Assembly (NCBI GenBank): GCA_031265635.1
Contig: JAISCK010000058.1
Span: 1-6,742 of the forward strand
Reading direction: 5' to 3'
Source: Spirochaetaceae bacterium
GTDB taxonomy: Bacteria; Spirochaetota; Spirochaetia; Treponematales; Breznakiellaceae
DNA length: 6,742 bases
The position numbers and the translations under genes are program-made. The notes under the pieces are model-generated. The model was not told where the DNA came from, made no database searches, and saw nothing but the letters and a program-made list of their open reading frames with translations. Below, piece after piece: positions 1 through 4,839 of the stretch. The stretch's first letter is position 1, and every line of letters begins with the position of its first letter.

Positions 1-35
1 TTCATGCTCTATTATCGGCCTGGCAATGGGGGAGA

Positions 36-467
36 TTAGCGGCTGTTTGGGTCCCATTCCCCGCGCCGGCTTTCTACGCGTTCATAGGCGGCGTTGACTC
101 TGGCTGTCTTTTCGGTGGCTTTTTTCATGTTACCTTCATGGGCAGCGTGGCGGTCGGGGTGGTGGAGTTTGAGGAGTTTTTTGTAGGCTTCCTTGCAGGT
201 TTTCCTGTCCGCGCCAAAGGGAACGCCCAGTTCCGCGAAGTCGGCTTTAAGTTCTTCGGGAACGGGGGGTTGTCTTGCCGCTTTCCGCTCCCTCCCGGCC
301 CGGCCAAAGCTGTCCTGTGGCTTCTCCTTCCCGGACAGGTAGTCGTTGAGTTCGCTGTAGGCGTCTTCAAGGTCAGGGTCGGCGTTTGGCGTGTTTTTAT
401 GGTTACGGCGGAGTCCGTCGTTTATGCGGTTTTCAAGGATCCTGCCCAGGCGTTCAACTATTCCCAT
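36..467 (-). CDS. J-domain (DnaJ-like) co-chaperone, C-terminal J domain
   Basis: A 143-residue protein whose last third is a J domain (about residues 75-137). It has the pattern of helix I (FAELGVPFGAD), helix II (CKEAYKKLLKLHH), the invariant HPD tripeptide at residues 103-105, and helix III ending in RVNAAYERV. J domains stimulate ATP hydrolysis by Hsp70 (DnaK), with HPD contacting DnaK. There is no Gly/Phe-rich linker, zinc-binding cysteine cluster or substrate-binding C-terminal domain, so it is a class III (J-domain-only) protein and not DnaJ itself. Residues 1-74 are charged, probably partly disordered, and not recognised. No signal peptide or membrane segment is seen. The ATG at 467 has no Shine-Dalgarno sequence (only a run of C before it), so the start is less sure than the identity. 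It is divergent from galM with about 168 nt between them, so it is probably an independent unit. The Hsp70 partner and client are unknown. Confidence 0.85.
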   Translation of the reverse strand: MGIVERLGRILENRINDGLRRNHKNTPNADPDLEDAYSELNDYLSGKEKPQDSFGRAGRERKAARQPPVPEELKADFAELGVPFGADRKTCKEAYKKLLKLHHPDRHAAHEGNMKKATEKTARVNAAYERVESRRGEWDPNSR

Positions 468-547
468 GGGGGCTATACTAACAGGATGGCCCGCCCGCTT
501 CCAGTGTCCCTGTGCGGCGCTCCTGCCCCGGGTGTTCCTGTCCCGCG

Positions 548-567
548 CGGCGCTTTCCGGCGCTTTC
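548..567. repeat. Perfect 10-bp tandem repeat (two copies)
   Basis: The unit CGGCGCTTTC occurs twice head-to-tail (548-557 and 558-567), and the following C begins a third copy. It ends just before the ATG of a short hydrophobic ORF. The period is about one helical turn and is not a multiple of three, which fits non-coding sequence. It may be a slippage product or a pair of protein-binding half-sites; the sequence does not say which. Confidence 0.6.
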
Positions 568-568
568 C

Positions 569-625
569 ATGAAGACGGCGGCTTTCCTGTTTTTGGCCCT
601 TTTCTGTTTTGTCCGGCTGTGTTAG
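569..625 (+). other. Possible 18-codon hydrophobic leader ORF upstream of galM
   Basis: An ATG at 569 opens an 18-codon frame (MKTAAFLFLALFCFVRLC) ending at TAG 623-625, 10 nt before the galM ATG and in a different frame. The basic start followed by a hydrophobic stretch looks like the first part of a secretion signal peptide, so it could be the stump of a lost exported protein, a leader peptide, or chance. No Shine-Dalgarno sequence precedes it, so translation is doubtful. Confidence 0.2.
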
Positions 626-635
626 CCTTGACTCC

Positions 636-1676
636 ATGAACATCGCCAAAAAGAACTTTGGTATGCTTTCCGGCGGGAAAAAGGCCAGGCTCTTCATCCT
701 CAAGGCCGGGGAATTAAAACTGGTCATGACCAATTACGGCGCGTCCCTGGTGGCGCTTTATGTTCCCGCTTCACGGCAACCGTCGGAAGATGTGGTTCTG
801 GGGTACGGGACCCTGGCCGGGTATGCCTCGGACAGGTTCTTTTTCGGTTCTACGGCAGGGCGTTACGCGAACCGCATCGCCAACGGAACGTTTACCCTCA
901 ATGACAGGACCTATACGCTGGATAAAAACGACGGAAACCACACGCTTCACGGCGGCCGGAGGGGTTTGTCCTATAGGCTCTGGAAAGCCGACGGCTATGA
1001 GGAAAAAGACGGGGTTTTTGTCCGTTTTGAAATCTCCAGCCCCGACGGGGACGGGGGCTTTCCGGGGAAGCTCAAAGCCGTGGTAAGCTACGGCCTTTCC
1101 AAGTCCAATGAGCTTATCGTGGACTATTCCGCCGAGGTGGATAAACCCTGTCCGGTGAGCCTCACGAACCACGCTTATTTCAACCTTTCGGGAGAGGGAA
1201 GGGGGGACATACTTTCCCATGAGGCGCAGCTCTACGCTTCCCGCTATGTGGCGATTGGCCCGGAGCGCATACCGGACGGAACGCTTGCAAAGGTTGAAGG
1301 CGGGCCTTTTGATCTGAGGACCCGCATGGTGATAAAAGACGCCATGGCCCGTTCCCCTGGGACCAGAGAGGGCTTTGACCATTGTTTTGTTGCCGACGGC
1401 GAGGCCGGAAAGCTCAGGCCCTTTGCCGAAATTTTTGATCCCCTTTCCCGGCGCAAGATGCGGCTTTTCAGCACCCATCCGGGCTTTCAGTTTTATACCG
1501 GCAATGCCATCACCCCGCTGGCGGGCAAACCGGGTTCCTTCTACGAAAAACATTCGGGCCTGTGCCTTGAGCCCCAGTTTTTCCCGGATACGCCGAACCA
1601 GGCCGCTTTCCCGCCCTGTATATTTTCCCCGGAGCGGAAATTTCACGAGCGTTCCCTGTATTCCTTTGACTGGTAG
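636..1676 (+). CDS. galM: Aldose 1-epimerase (mutarotase)
   Basis: Interconverts the alpha and beta anomers of aldohexoses such as galactose and glucose in the cytoplasm, feeding the Leloir pathway and glycolysis. The 346-residue product has the usual GalM length and all the family landmarks in order: GRYANRI (76-82, substrate-binding Arg), NHTLHGG (His105), TNHAYFNL (His179, the expected general acid), GFDHCF (Asp248, sugar binding) and LEPQFFPDTPN (Glu312, the expected general base). These roles are assigned by alignment to characterised GalM enzymes. No signal peptide is seen. I chose the ATG at 636; a TTG at 609 in the same frame would add nine residues with no family resemblance, and an ATG at 663 is also possible. 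None has a convincing Shine-Dalgarno sequence. No other Leloir gene (galK, galT, galE) is in the window. A strong promoter after the gene separates it from the ATPase operon, so the two units look functionally unrelated. Confidence 0.93.
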   Translation: MNIAKKNFGMLSGGKKARLFILKAGELKLVMTNYGASLVALYVPASRQPSEDVVLGYGTLAGYASDRFFFGSTAGRYANRIANGTFTLNDRTYTLDKNDGNHTLHGGRRGLSYRLWKADGYEEKDGVFVRFEISSPDGDGGFPGKLKAVVSYGLSKSNELIVDYSAEVDKPCPVSLTNHAYFNLSGEGRGDILSHEAQLYASRYVAIGPERIPDGTLAKVEGGPFDLRTRMVIKDAMARSPGTREGFDHCFVADGEAGKLRPFAEIFDPLSRRKMRLFSTHPGFQFYTGNAITPLAGKPGSFYEKHSGLCLEPQFFPDTPNQAAFPPCIFSPERKFHERSLYSFDW

Positions 1677-1683
1677 GGCACAG

Positions 1684-1708
1684 GTTTCAGAAGGAATGGT
1701 TTTGAAAC
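1684..1708. repeat. Inverted repeat between galM and the atp promoter
   Basis: GTTTCAGAA (1684-1692) can pair with TTTTGAAAC (1700-1708) around a 7-nt loop, giving a 9-bp stem with one G-U pair. It starts 8 nt after the galM stop and ends 7 nt before the -35 box of the atp promoter. No run of T follows, so it is not a standard intrinsic terminator. It could be a weak galM 3' hairpin or an operator-like site beside the promoter. Confidence 0.45.
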
Positions 1709-1714
1709 AGACCC

Positions 1715-1743
1715 TTGATAATAAATTCGGTTCGGCATAAAAT
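1715..1743 (+). promoter_or_regulatory. Predicted sigma70-type promoter of the V-ATPase operon
   Basis: The -35 box is TTGATA (1715-1720) and the -10 box TAAAAT (1738-1743), each 5 of 6 to consensus, with the optimal 17-bp spacer. It lies in a conspicuously AT-rich patch (about 1700-1748) of a GC-rich window, between galM and atpE. Expected transcription start is about 1749-1751, giving an atpE leader of about 55 nt. No second promoter this good was noticed, so it probably drives the whole operon. Confidence 0.75.
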
Positions 1744-1750
1744 AAGAACA

Positions 1751-1775
1751 TCCGGTTGGCGCAGCCGCAACCGGA
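1751..1775 (+). promoter_or_regulatory. 5'-terminal stem-loop in the atp operon leader
   Basis: TCCGGTTG (1751-1758) and CAACCGGA (1768-1775) form a perfect 8-bp stem. It can extend past a one-base bulge at G1759 by two more pairs (C1760-G1767, G1761-C1766), with loop CAGC. Because it begins at the predicted transcription start, the mRNA would start with a hairpin and almost no single-stranded 5' end, an arrangement known to protect some bacterial mRNAs from 5'-end-dependent decay. On the plus strand it lacks a T run, so it is not a terminator there. On the minus strand it is followed by a T-rich stretch and could weakly stop antisense transcription. Confidence 0.6.
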
Positions 1776-1804
1776 ACGCTAAATCAGGGTGAAAAGAGGA
1801 GCCT

Positions 1805-2416
1805 ATGGACATCCAACTTCAGGAATTGATCGATAAAATAAAGAAAGACGGGATAGAATCCGCTTCGGAAGAGGCCTTGAAGATAAAGAGACAGGCGGAG
1901 GCGGAAGCCGAGGGCATTATCAGCGCCGCGAAAAAAGAAGCGGACGCCCTGATTGCCGCGGCAAAGGAAGACGCCGGGAGGGCCGAAAAGGCCGGTATAG
2001 CCGCTGTGGAACAGGCTTCCCGCAATCTGGTCCTTGCCTTTAAGGACGAGATACAGACCCTTCTTGACCGGCTTGTCCAAAAAGAAACCGGCGCGGCCTA
2101 CGGCGCCGATACGCTTAAAAACGCCATTCCCGATGTGATAAAGGGCTGGGCCGCGGGTTCTGATTCGCTCCGGCTTATTTTGAACGAAAGCGACCTTAAA
2201 GCCCTGGAAGCCTTTTTCAGGGATAAACTTTCCGCTGCCCTTTCCGGCGGCGTTGAACTCGCGTCTGACCGCAATCTGGGCGGGGGGTTCAGGATAGCCG
2301 AAAAAGACGGCAGGGCGTATTACGATTTCTCTGTTGAGGCGGTCTCCGGGCTTCTCTCGGCGTACCTTAATCCCCGCCTGGCGGACATTCTCAAAAACGC
2401 GGTAAAGGGCGCGTAA
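1805..2416 (+). CDS. atpE: V-type ATP synthase/ATPase subunit E (peripheral stalk)
   Basis: Subunit E is part of the outer stalk that holds the A3B3 head still against the membrane stator while the central rotor turns. The 203-residue product has the two-part design of the family. Residues 1-95 are a long Ala/Glu/Lys-rich coiled coil (for example IKRQAEAEAEGIISAAKKEA). Residues 100-203 are a globular tail with the conserved GGGFRIAEKDGRAYYDFSVE segment and a final amphipathic helix. No signal or membrane segment is present. The ATG at 1805 follows an AGGAG (1797-1801) at a tight 3-nt spacing, with an alternative AGGGTG further upstream. It is the first gene of the operon, about 55 nt after the predicted transcription start. 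Its stop codon overlaps the next start (TAATG), so the following protein is probably translationally coupled. The N-terminal half alone would resemble any coiled coil; the C-terminal half and the neighbours settle the call. Confidence 0.92.
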   Translation: MDIQLQELIDKIKKDGIESASEEALKIKRQAEAEAEGIISAAKKEADALIAAAKEDAGRAEKAGIAAVEQASRNLVLAFKDEIQTLLDRLVQKETGAAYGADTLKNAIPDVIKGWAAGSDSLRLILNESDLKALEAFFRDKLSAALSGGVELASDRNLGGGFRIAEKDGRAYYDFSVEAVSGLLSAYLNPRLADILKNAVKGA

Positions 2417-3006
2417 TGAGTTCCTACTATTATCTGGTAGCGCAGCTTCCGTATCTTGTCTACGGGCAGGGAACTCCCATGAGTTCCGGGGATTTCAGGT
2501 CCCTGGCCGGCGAAAAACTTGCCGCCGCGGACGCGGCATTGCTGGATTTTTGCGTTCTGGACCCCGCGCGCGCGCCGCCGCTCAAGCCGGGGTCTGTCTT
2601 TCTTGGCCGCTGGCTTGAATGGGAGATGACCCTCCGCTTAAACCTCGCCCAGTACCGGGCGCAGAAACTCAGGCGCGAGTTTTCCCTGGATGTTCCCCAG
2701 TACCCGTCTGACGCCGCGGCGCTTGCCAAGGCGGCCCTGTCCATGGATGCTCCCCTGGAAGCCGAGTTGTTCCTTGACAAGGCCCGGTGGGGAGCCATTG
2801 AATCCTTTGAGGGCATTGACTATTTCAACAGAAACAGGATATACGCGTACCTCCTGAAGCTGCTCCTTCTGGAGCGGCACGGGCTCTTTAGGGCCGAGGA
2901 AGGTTTTGCTGAATATAGAACTATTTACGCTTCCATTATGAACGCGGCTCCTCTGGGAGCGGCAGGTCTGGGGGCAATAAGCACTGAATCGGGAGAAGCG
3001 ACATGA
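2416..3006 (+). CDS. DUF2764 family protein, putative V-ATPase accessory/stalk subunit
   Basis: A 196-residue protein of the DUF2764 family, whose known members sit between atpE and atpA in spirochaete and chlamydial V-ATPase operons; its function is not established. It starts with SYYYLVAQLPYL, then a Pro/Gly-containing linker, a short acidic helical stretch (24-46), a long basic/amphipathic helix (64-88, LGRWLEWEMTLRLNLAQYRA), and a segment APLEAELFLDKARW (112-125) followed by a Leu-rich helix IYAYLLKLLLLERHGLF. No signal peptide or membrane helix is evident, so it is probably cytoplasmic and peripheral. The start ATG overlaps the atpE stop by one nucleotide, and its own stop overlaps the atpA start by four (ATGA), so it is made together with E and A. 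The tail from about 176 is Gly/Ala-rich. The initial Y-x-Y motif and the LE-x3-LD pattern recall the V/A-ATPase C (AC39/d) subunit. That similarity is my inference. Confidence 0.85.
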   Translation: MSSYYYLVAQLPYLVYGQGTPMSSGDFRSLAGEKLAAADAALLDFCVLDPARAPPLKPGSVFLGRWLEWEMTLRLNLAQYRAQKLRREFSLDVPQYPSDAAALAKAALSMDAPLEAELFLDKARWGAIESFEGIDYFNRNRIYAYLLKLLLLERHGLFRAEEGFAEYRTIYASIMNAAPLGAAGLGAISTESGEAT

Positions 3007-4763
3007 CCGGAACCAAAGGCACAGTGGTCGCCGTCAACGGCAATATGGTAAGCGTCCGTTTTGACGGCGCCGTATCCATGAACGAAGTGGGTTATGTAAA
3101 GGTCGGGGATAAGCAGTTAAAGAGTGAAGTCATCCGCATACGGGGCGATGTAAGCCAGCTTCAGGTCTTTGAGATAACCAGGGGTATAGCCGTAGGCGAT
3201 CCTGTGGAATATACCGGGGAGCTACTGTCCGTGGAAGTGGGCCCGGGCCTTTTGGGCCAGGTCTTTGACGGCCTCCAGAATCCCCTGCCCAAACTTGCCG
3301 AAGAAGCGGGGTTTTTTCTTGAACGGGGGGTGTATCTTGACCCCCTGCCCGCCGGCCCTGCCTGGGAGTTTACTCCCTCGGTAAAACCCGGCGACAGGGT
3401 GGAACGGGGCGATACCCTGGGTACGGTTCCCGAAGGGGCCTTTACCCACCGCATCATGGTTCCCTTTGACCGTTACGGAAGCTATACCGTCGCCTCCGTC
3501 AAGGGTCCGGGCGCCTATACCATACGGGAAACCATAGCCGAAGTAAAAGACGAGCGGGGCACTGTCATTCCGCTTACCATGTCCTTCCGCTGGCCGGTCA
3601 AACGCCCGGTGGACTGTTTTGAGGAAAGGCTCAAACCCGTGGAACCCATGGTTACCAGGGTGCGGCTCATCGATACCTTTTTCCCCGTGGCGCGGGGAGG
3701 GACCTACTGCATACCCGGACCCTTTGGCGCGGGCAAGACCGTACTCCAGCAGATCACCAGCCGCCACGCCGATGTGGACATAGTCATACTCGCGGCCTGC
3801 GGCGAGCGGGCGGGCGAGGTTGTGGAAACCCTCAAGGAATTTCCCGAGCTGACCGATCCCCGGACCGGCCGTTCCCTTATGGAGCGGACGGTCATCATCT
3901 GCAATACATCCTCCATGCCGGTAGCGGCCCGCGAGGCGTCGGTGTACACCGCCGTTACCCTGGCCGAGTACTACCGCCAGATGGGTCTCAATGTCCTGCT
4001 TCTGGCCGATTCCACAAGCCGCTGGGCCCAGGCCATGCGCGAAATGTCGGGCCGCCTTGAGGAGATACCCGGCGAAGAAGCCTTTCCCGCCTATCTTGAA
4101 TCAACCATAGCGAGTTTCTACGAGCGGGCCGGCATAGTGCGGCTCAGGGACGGCTGCATAGGCTCCGTTACCATAGGCGGTACGGTAAGCCCCGCCGGCG
4201 GCAACTTTGAGGAGCCGGTTACCCAGGCCACCCTCAAGGTGGTCGGCGCCTTCCACGGCCTTTCCCGCGAACGTTCCGACGCCCGCAAATACCCGGCTAT
4301 ACATCCCCTGGATTCGTGGTCCAAATACAAGGGCATCATTCCTTCCGAAAAAGTCTCCTTTGCCCACGGCTTTATGAGCCGGGGCAGCGAGGTGGAGCAG
4401 ATGATGAAGGTAGTAGGCGAGGAAGGAACGAGCATTGACGACTATGTGGTCTACCTCAAGGGCGATTTCCTTGACGCCGTATATTTCCAGCAGAACTCCT
4501 TTGACGCGGTGGACGCCGCGGTGAGCCCTGACCGGCAGGACCATACCTTCAGGATTATCCTTGAAATTCTCGGTTCCCGTTTCAGCTTTGGCGACAAGAA
4601 CGAGGCGAGGAGCTGGTTCAACAGGCTCCGCCAGCGCTTCCTGGATTACAACGGTTCGGAGTGGAAAAGCGAGCGTTTTGCCTCCATGGAAAAGGAAATC
4701 AGATCCGCCCTGGCCGAAAAGTCCCAGGGGCTTGAGGCCGCCGTGGAGAAGCTCCTGGCATAA
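3003..4763 (+). CDS. atpA: V-type ATP synthase/ATPase catalytic subunit A
   Basis: Catalytic subunit of the A3B3 head; it hydrolyses ATP to drive ion pumping, or makes ATP if the enzyme runs in reverse. The 586 residues match the family's usual length of about 580-590. Visible in order: the N-terminal beta-barrel (1-70); the insertion specific to V-type A subunits (about 110-200, with PSVKPGDRVERGDTLG); Walker A GPFGAGKT (239-246, Lys245 and Thr246 for phosphate and Mg); CGER (266-269) with catalytic Glu268; KEFPELTDP; the segment SSMPVAAREASVYT; Walker B VLLLAD (331-336) followed by STSRWAQA; and the C-terminal helical domain. All residues needed for catalysis are present. The ATG at 3003 has a GGGAG (2991-2995) 7 nt upstream and overlaps the preceding stop by ATGA. 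A 72-nt spacer separates its stop from atpB. The sequence cannot show whether the coupled ion is H+ or Na+, since that depends on subunits I and K outside the window. Confidence 0.98.
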   Translation: MTGTKGTVVAVNGNMVSVRFDGAVSMNEVGYVKVGDKQLKSEVIRIRGDVSQLQVFEITRGIAVGDPVEYTGELLSVEVGPGLLGQVFDGLQNPLPKLAEEAGFFLERGVYLDPLPAGPAWEFTPSVKPGDRVERGDTLGTVPEGAFTHRIMVPFDRYGSYTVASVKGPGAYTIRETIAEVKDERGTVIPLTMSFRWPVKRPVDCFEERLKPVEPMVTRVRLIDTFFPVARGGTYCIPGPFGAGKTVLQQITSRHADVDIVILAACGERAGEVVETLKEFPELTDPRTGRSLMERTVIICNTSSMPVAAREASVYTAVTLAEYYRQMGLNVLLLADSTSRWAQAMREMSGRLEEIPGEEAFPAYLESTIASFYERAGIVRLRDGCIGSVTIGGTVSPAGGNFEEPVTQATLKVVGAFHGLSRERSDARKYPAIHPLDSWSKYKGIIPSEKVSFAHGFMSRGSEVEQMMKVVGEEGTSIDDYVVYLKGDFLDAVYFQQNSFDAVDAAVSPDRQDHTFRIILEILGSRFSFGDKNEARSWFNRLRQRFLDYNGSEWKSERFASMEKEIRSALAEKSQGLEAAVEKLLA

Positions 4764-4767
4764 GCGG

Positions 4768-4784
4768 GCGGAGCGCGCCTCCGT
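4768..4784 (+). promoter_or_regulatory. Small hairpin in the atpA-atpB spacer
   Basis: CGGAG (4769-4773) pairs with CTCCG (4779-4783) around CGCGC, with an extra G-U pair (4768-4784). It starts four nucleotides after the atpA stop and ends just before the GGAG of the mini-ORF. With no T run it is not a terminator. It may mark an RNA processing or stability point within the operon, or tune access to the initiation sites just downstream. Confidence 0.4.
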
Positions 4785-4794
4785 ATGGAGACGC

Positions 4795-4839
4795 ATGAAT
4801 CAGCAGTTTGTTCGGAAAGCGGACCGGAGGGACGCATGA
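4795..4839 (+). other. Candidate 14-codon leader ORF coupled to atpB
   Basis: ATG 4795 opens a 14-residue frame (MNQQFVRKADRRDA) whose TGA (4837-4839) overlaps the atpB ATG (4836) as ATGA, the same coupling as DUF2764/atpA. A GGAG (4787-4790) lies 4 nt before it, and the local context GGAGACGCATGAA nearly repeats the atpB initiation context GGAGGGACGCATGAA. The peptide resembles nothing I know and is very basic near its end. It may be a real coupling ORF, or the remnant of a small duplication of the initiation site. Confidence 0.35.
4826..4830 (+). promoter_or_regulatory. Shine-Dalgarno sequence that fixes the atpB start
   Basis: GGAGG, 5 nt before ATG 4836. It supports that start over the upstream in-frame ATG at 4785, which has only a weak GGAGCG at 4770-4775 (9 nt upstream), overlapped by the spacer hairpin, and would add 17 residues foreign to the family. 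Confidence 0.75.

Larger units (their letters stand above)
468..635. promoter_or_regulatory. Divergent intergenic region between J-domain gene and galM
   Basis: Both flanking genes are read outward from this 168-nt gap, so promoters for both should lie here. The best -10-like sequence on the plus strand is TATACT (474-479), with only a weak -35 candidate (TTCAAC at 453-458, spacing 15). On the minus strand the overlapping hexamer TAGTAT (481-476) would put transcription start almost on the J-protein ATG and could explain the missing Shine-Dalgarno sequence as a leaderless mRNA. Neither has a good -35 box, so these are weak assignments. The remainder is GC-rich, with a 10-bp tandem repeat and a short hydrophobic ORF described separately. 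Confidence 0.35.

Noticed and set aside
138..572. 144-codon plus-strand frame opposite the J-domain gene
   Set aside because: The minus-strand reading contains a full J domain with HPD, while this frame gives an unrecognisable Phe/Val/Gly-rich product.
609..635. GalM starting at TTG 609
   Set aside because: A rare start codon without a Shine-Dalgarno sequence that adds nine residues not seen in GalM proteins; ATG 636 is simpler.
771..1751. 326-codon open frame on the minus strand opposite galM
   Set aside because: It lies antisense to a gene with every GalM motif; its product has no recognisable domain, and its start falls in the atp promoter region. It is a shadow frame of GC-rich codon usage.
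1751..1775. Hairpin as an intrinsic terminator of galM
   Set aside because: No T run follows on the plus strand, and it lies downstream of the predicted atp promoter start, so a terminator here would stop the operon itself.
4785..4835. AtpB starting at ATG 4785 with 17 extra residues
   Set aside because: The extra residues do not resemble the family, only a weak GGAGCG overlapped by the spacer hairpin precedes that ATG, and ATG 4836 has GGAGG at good spacing.
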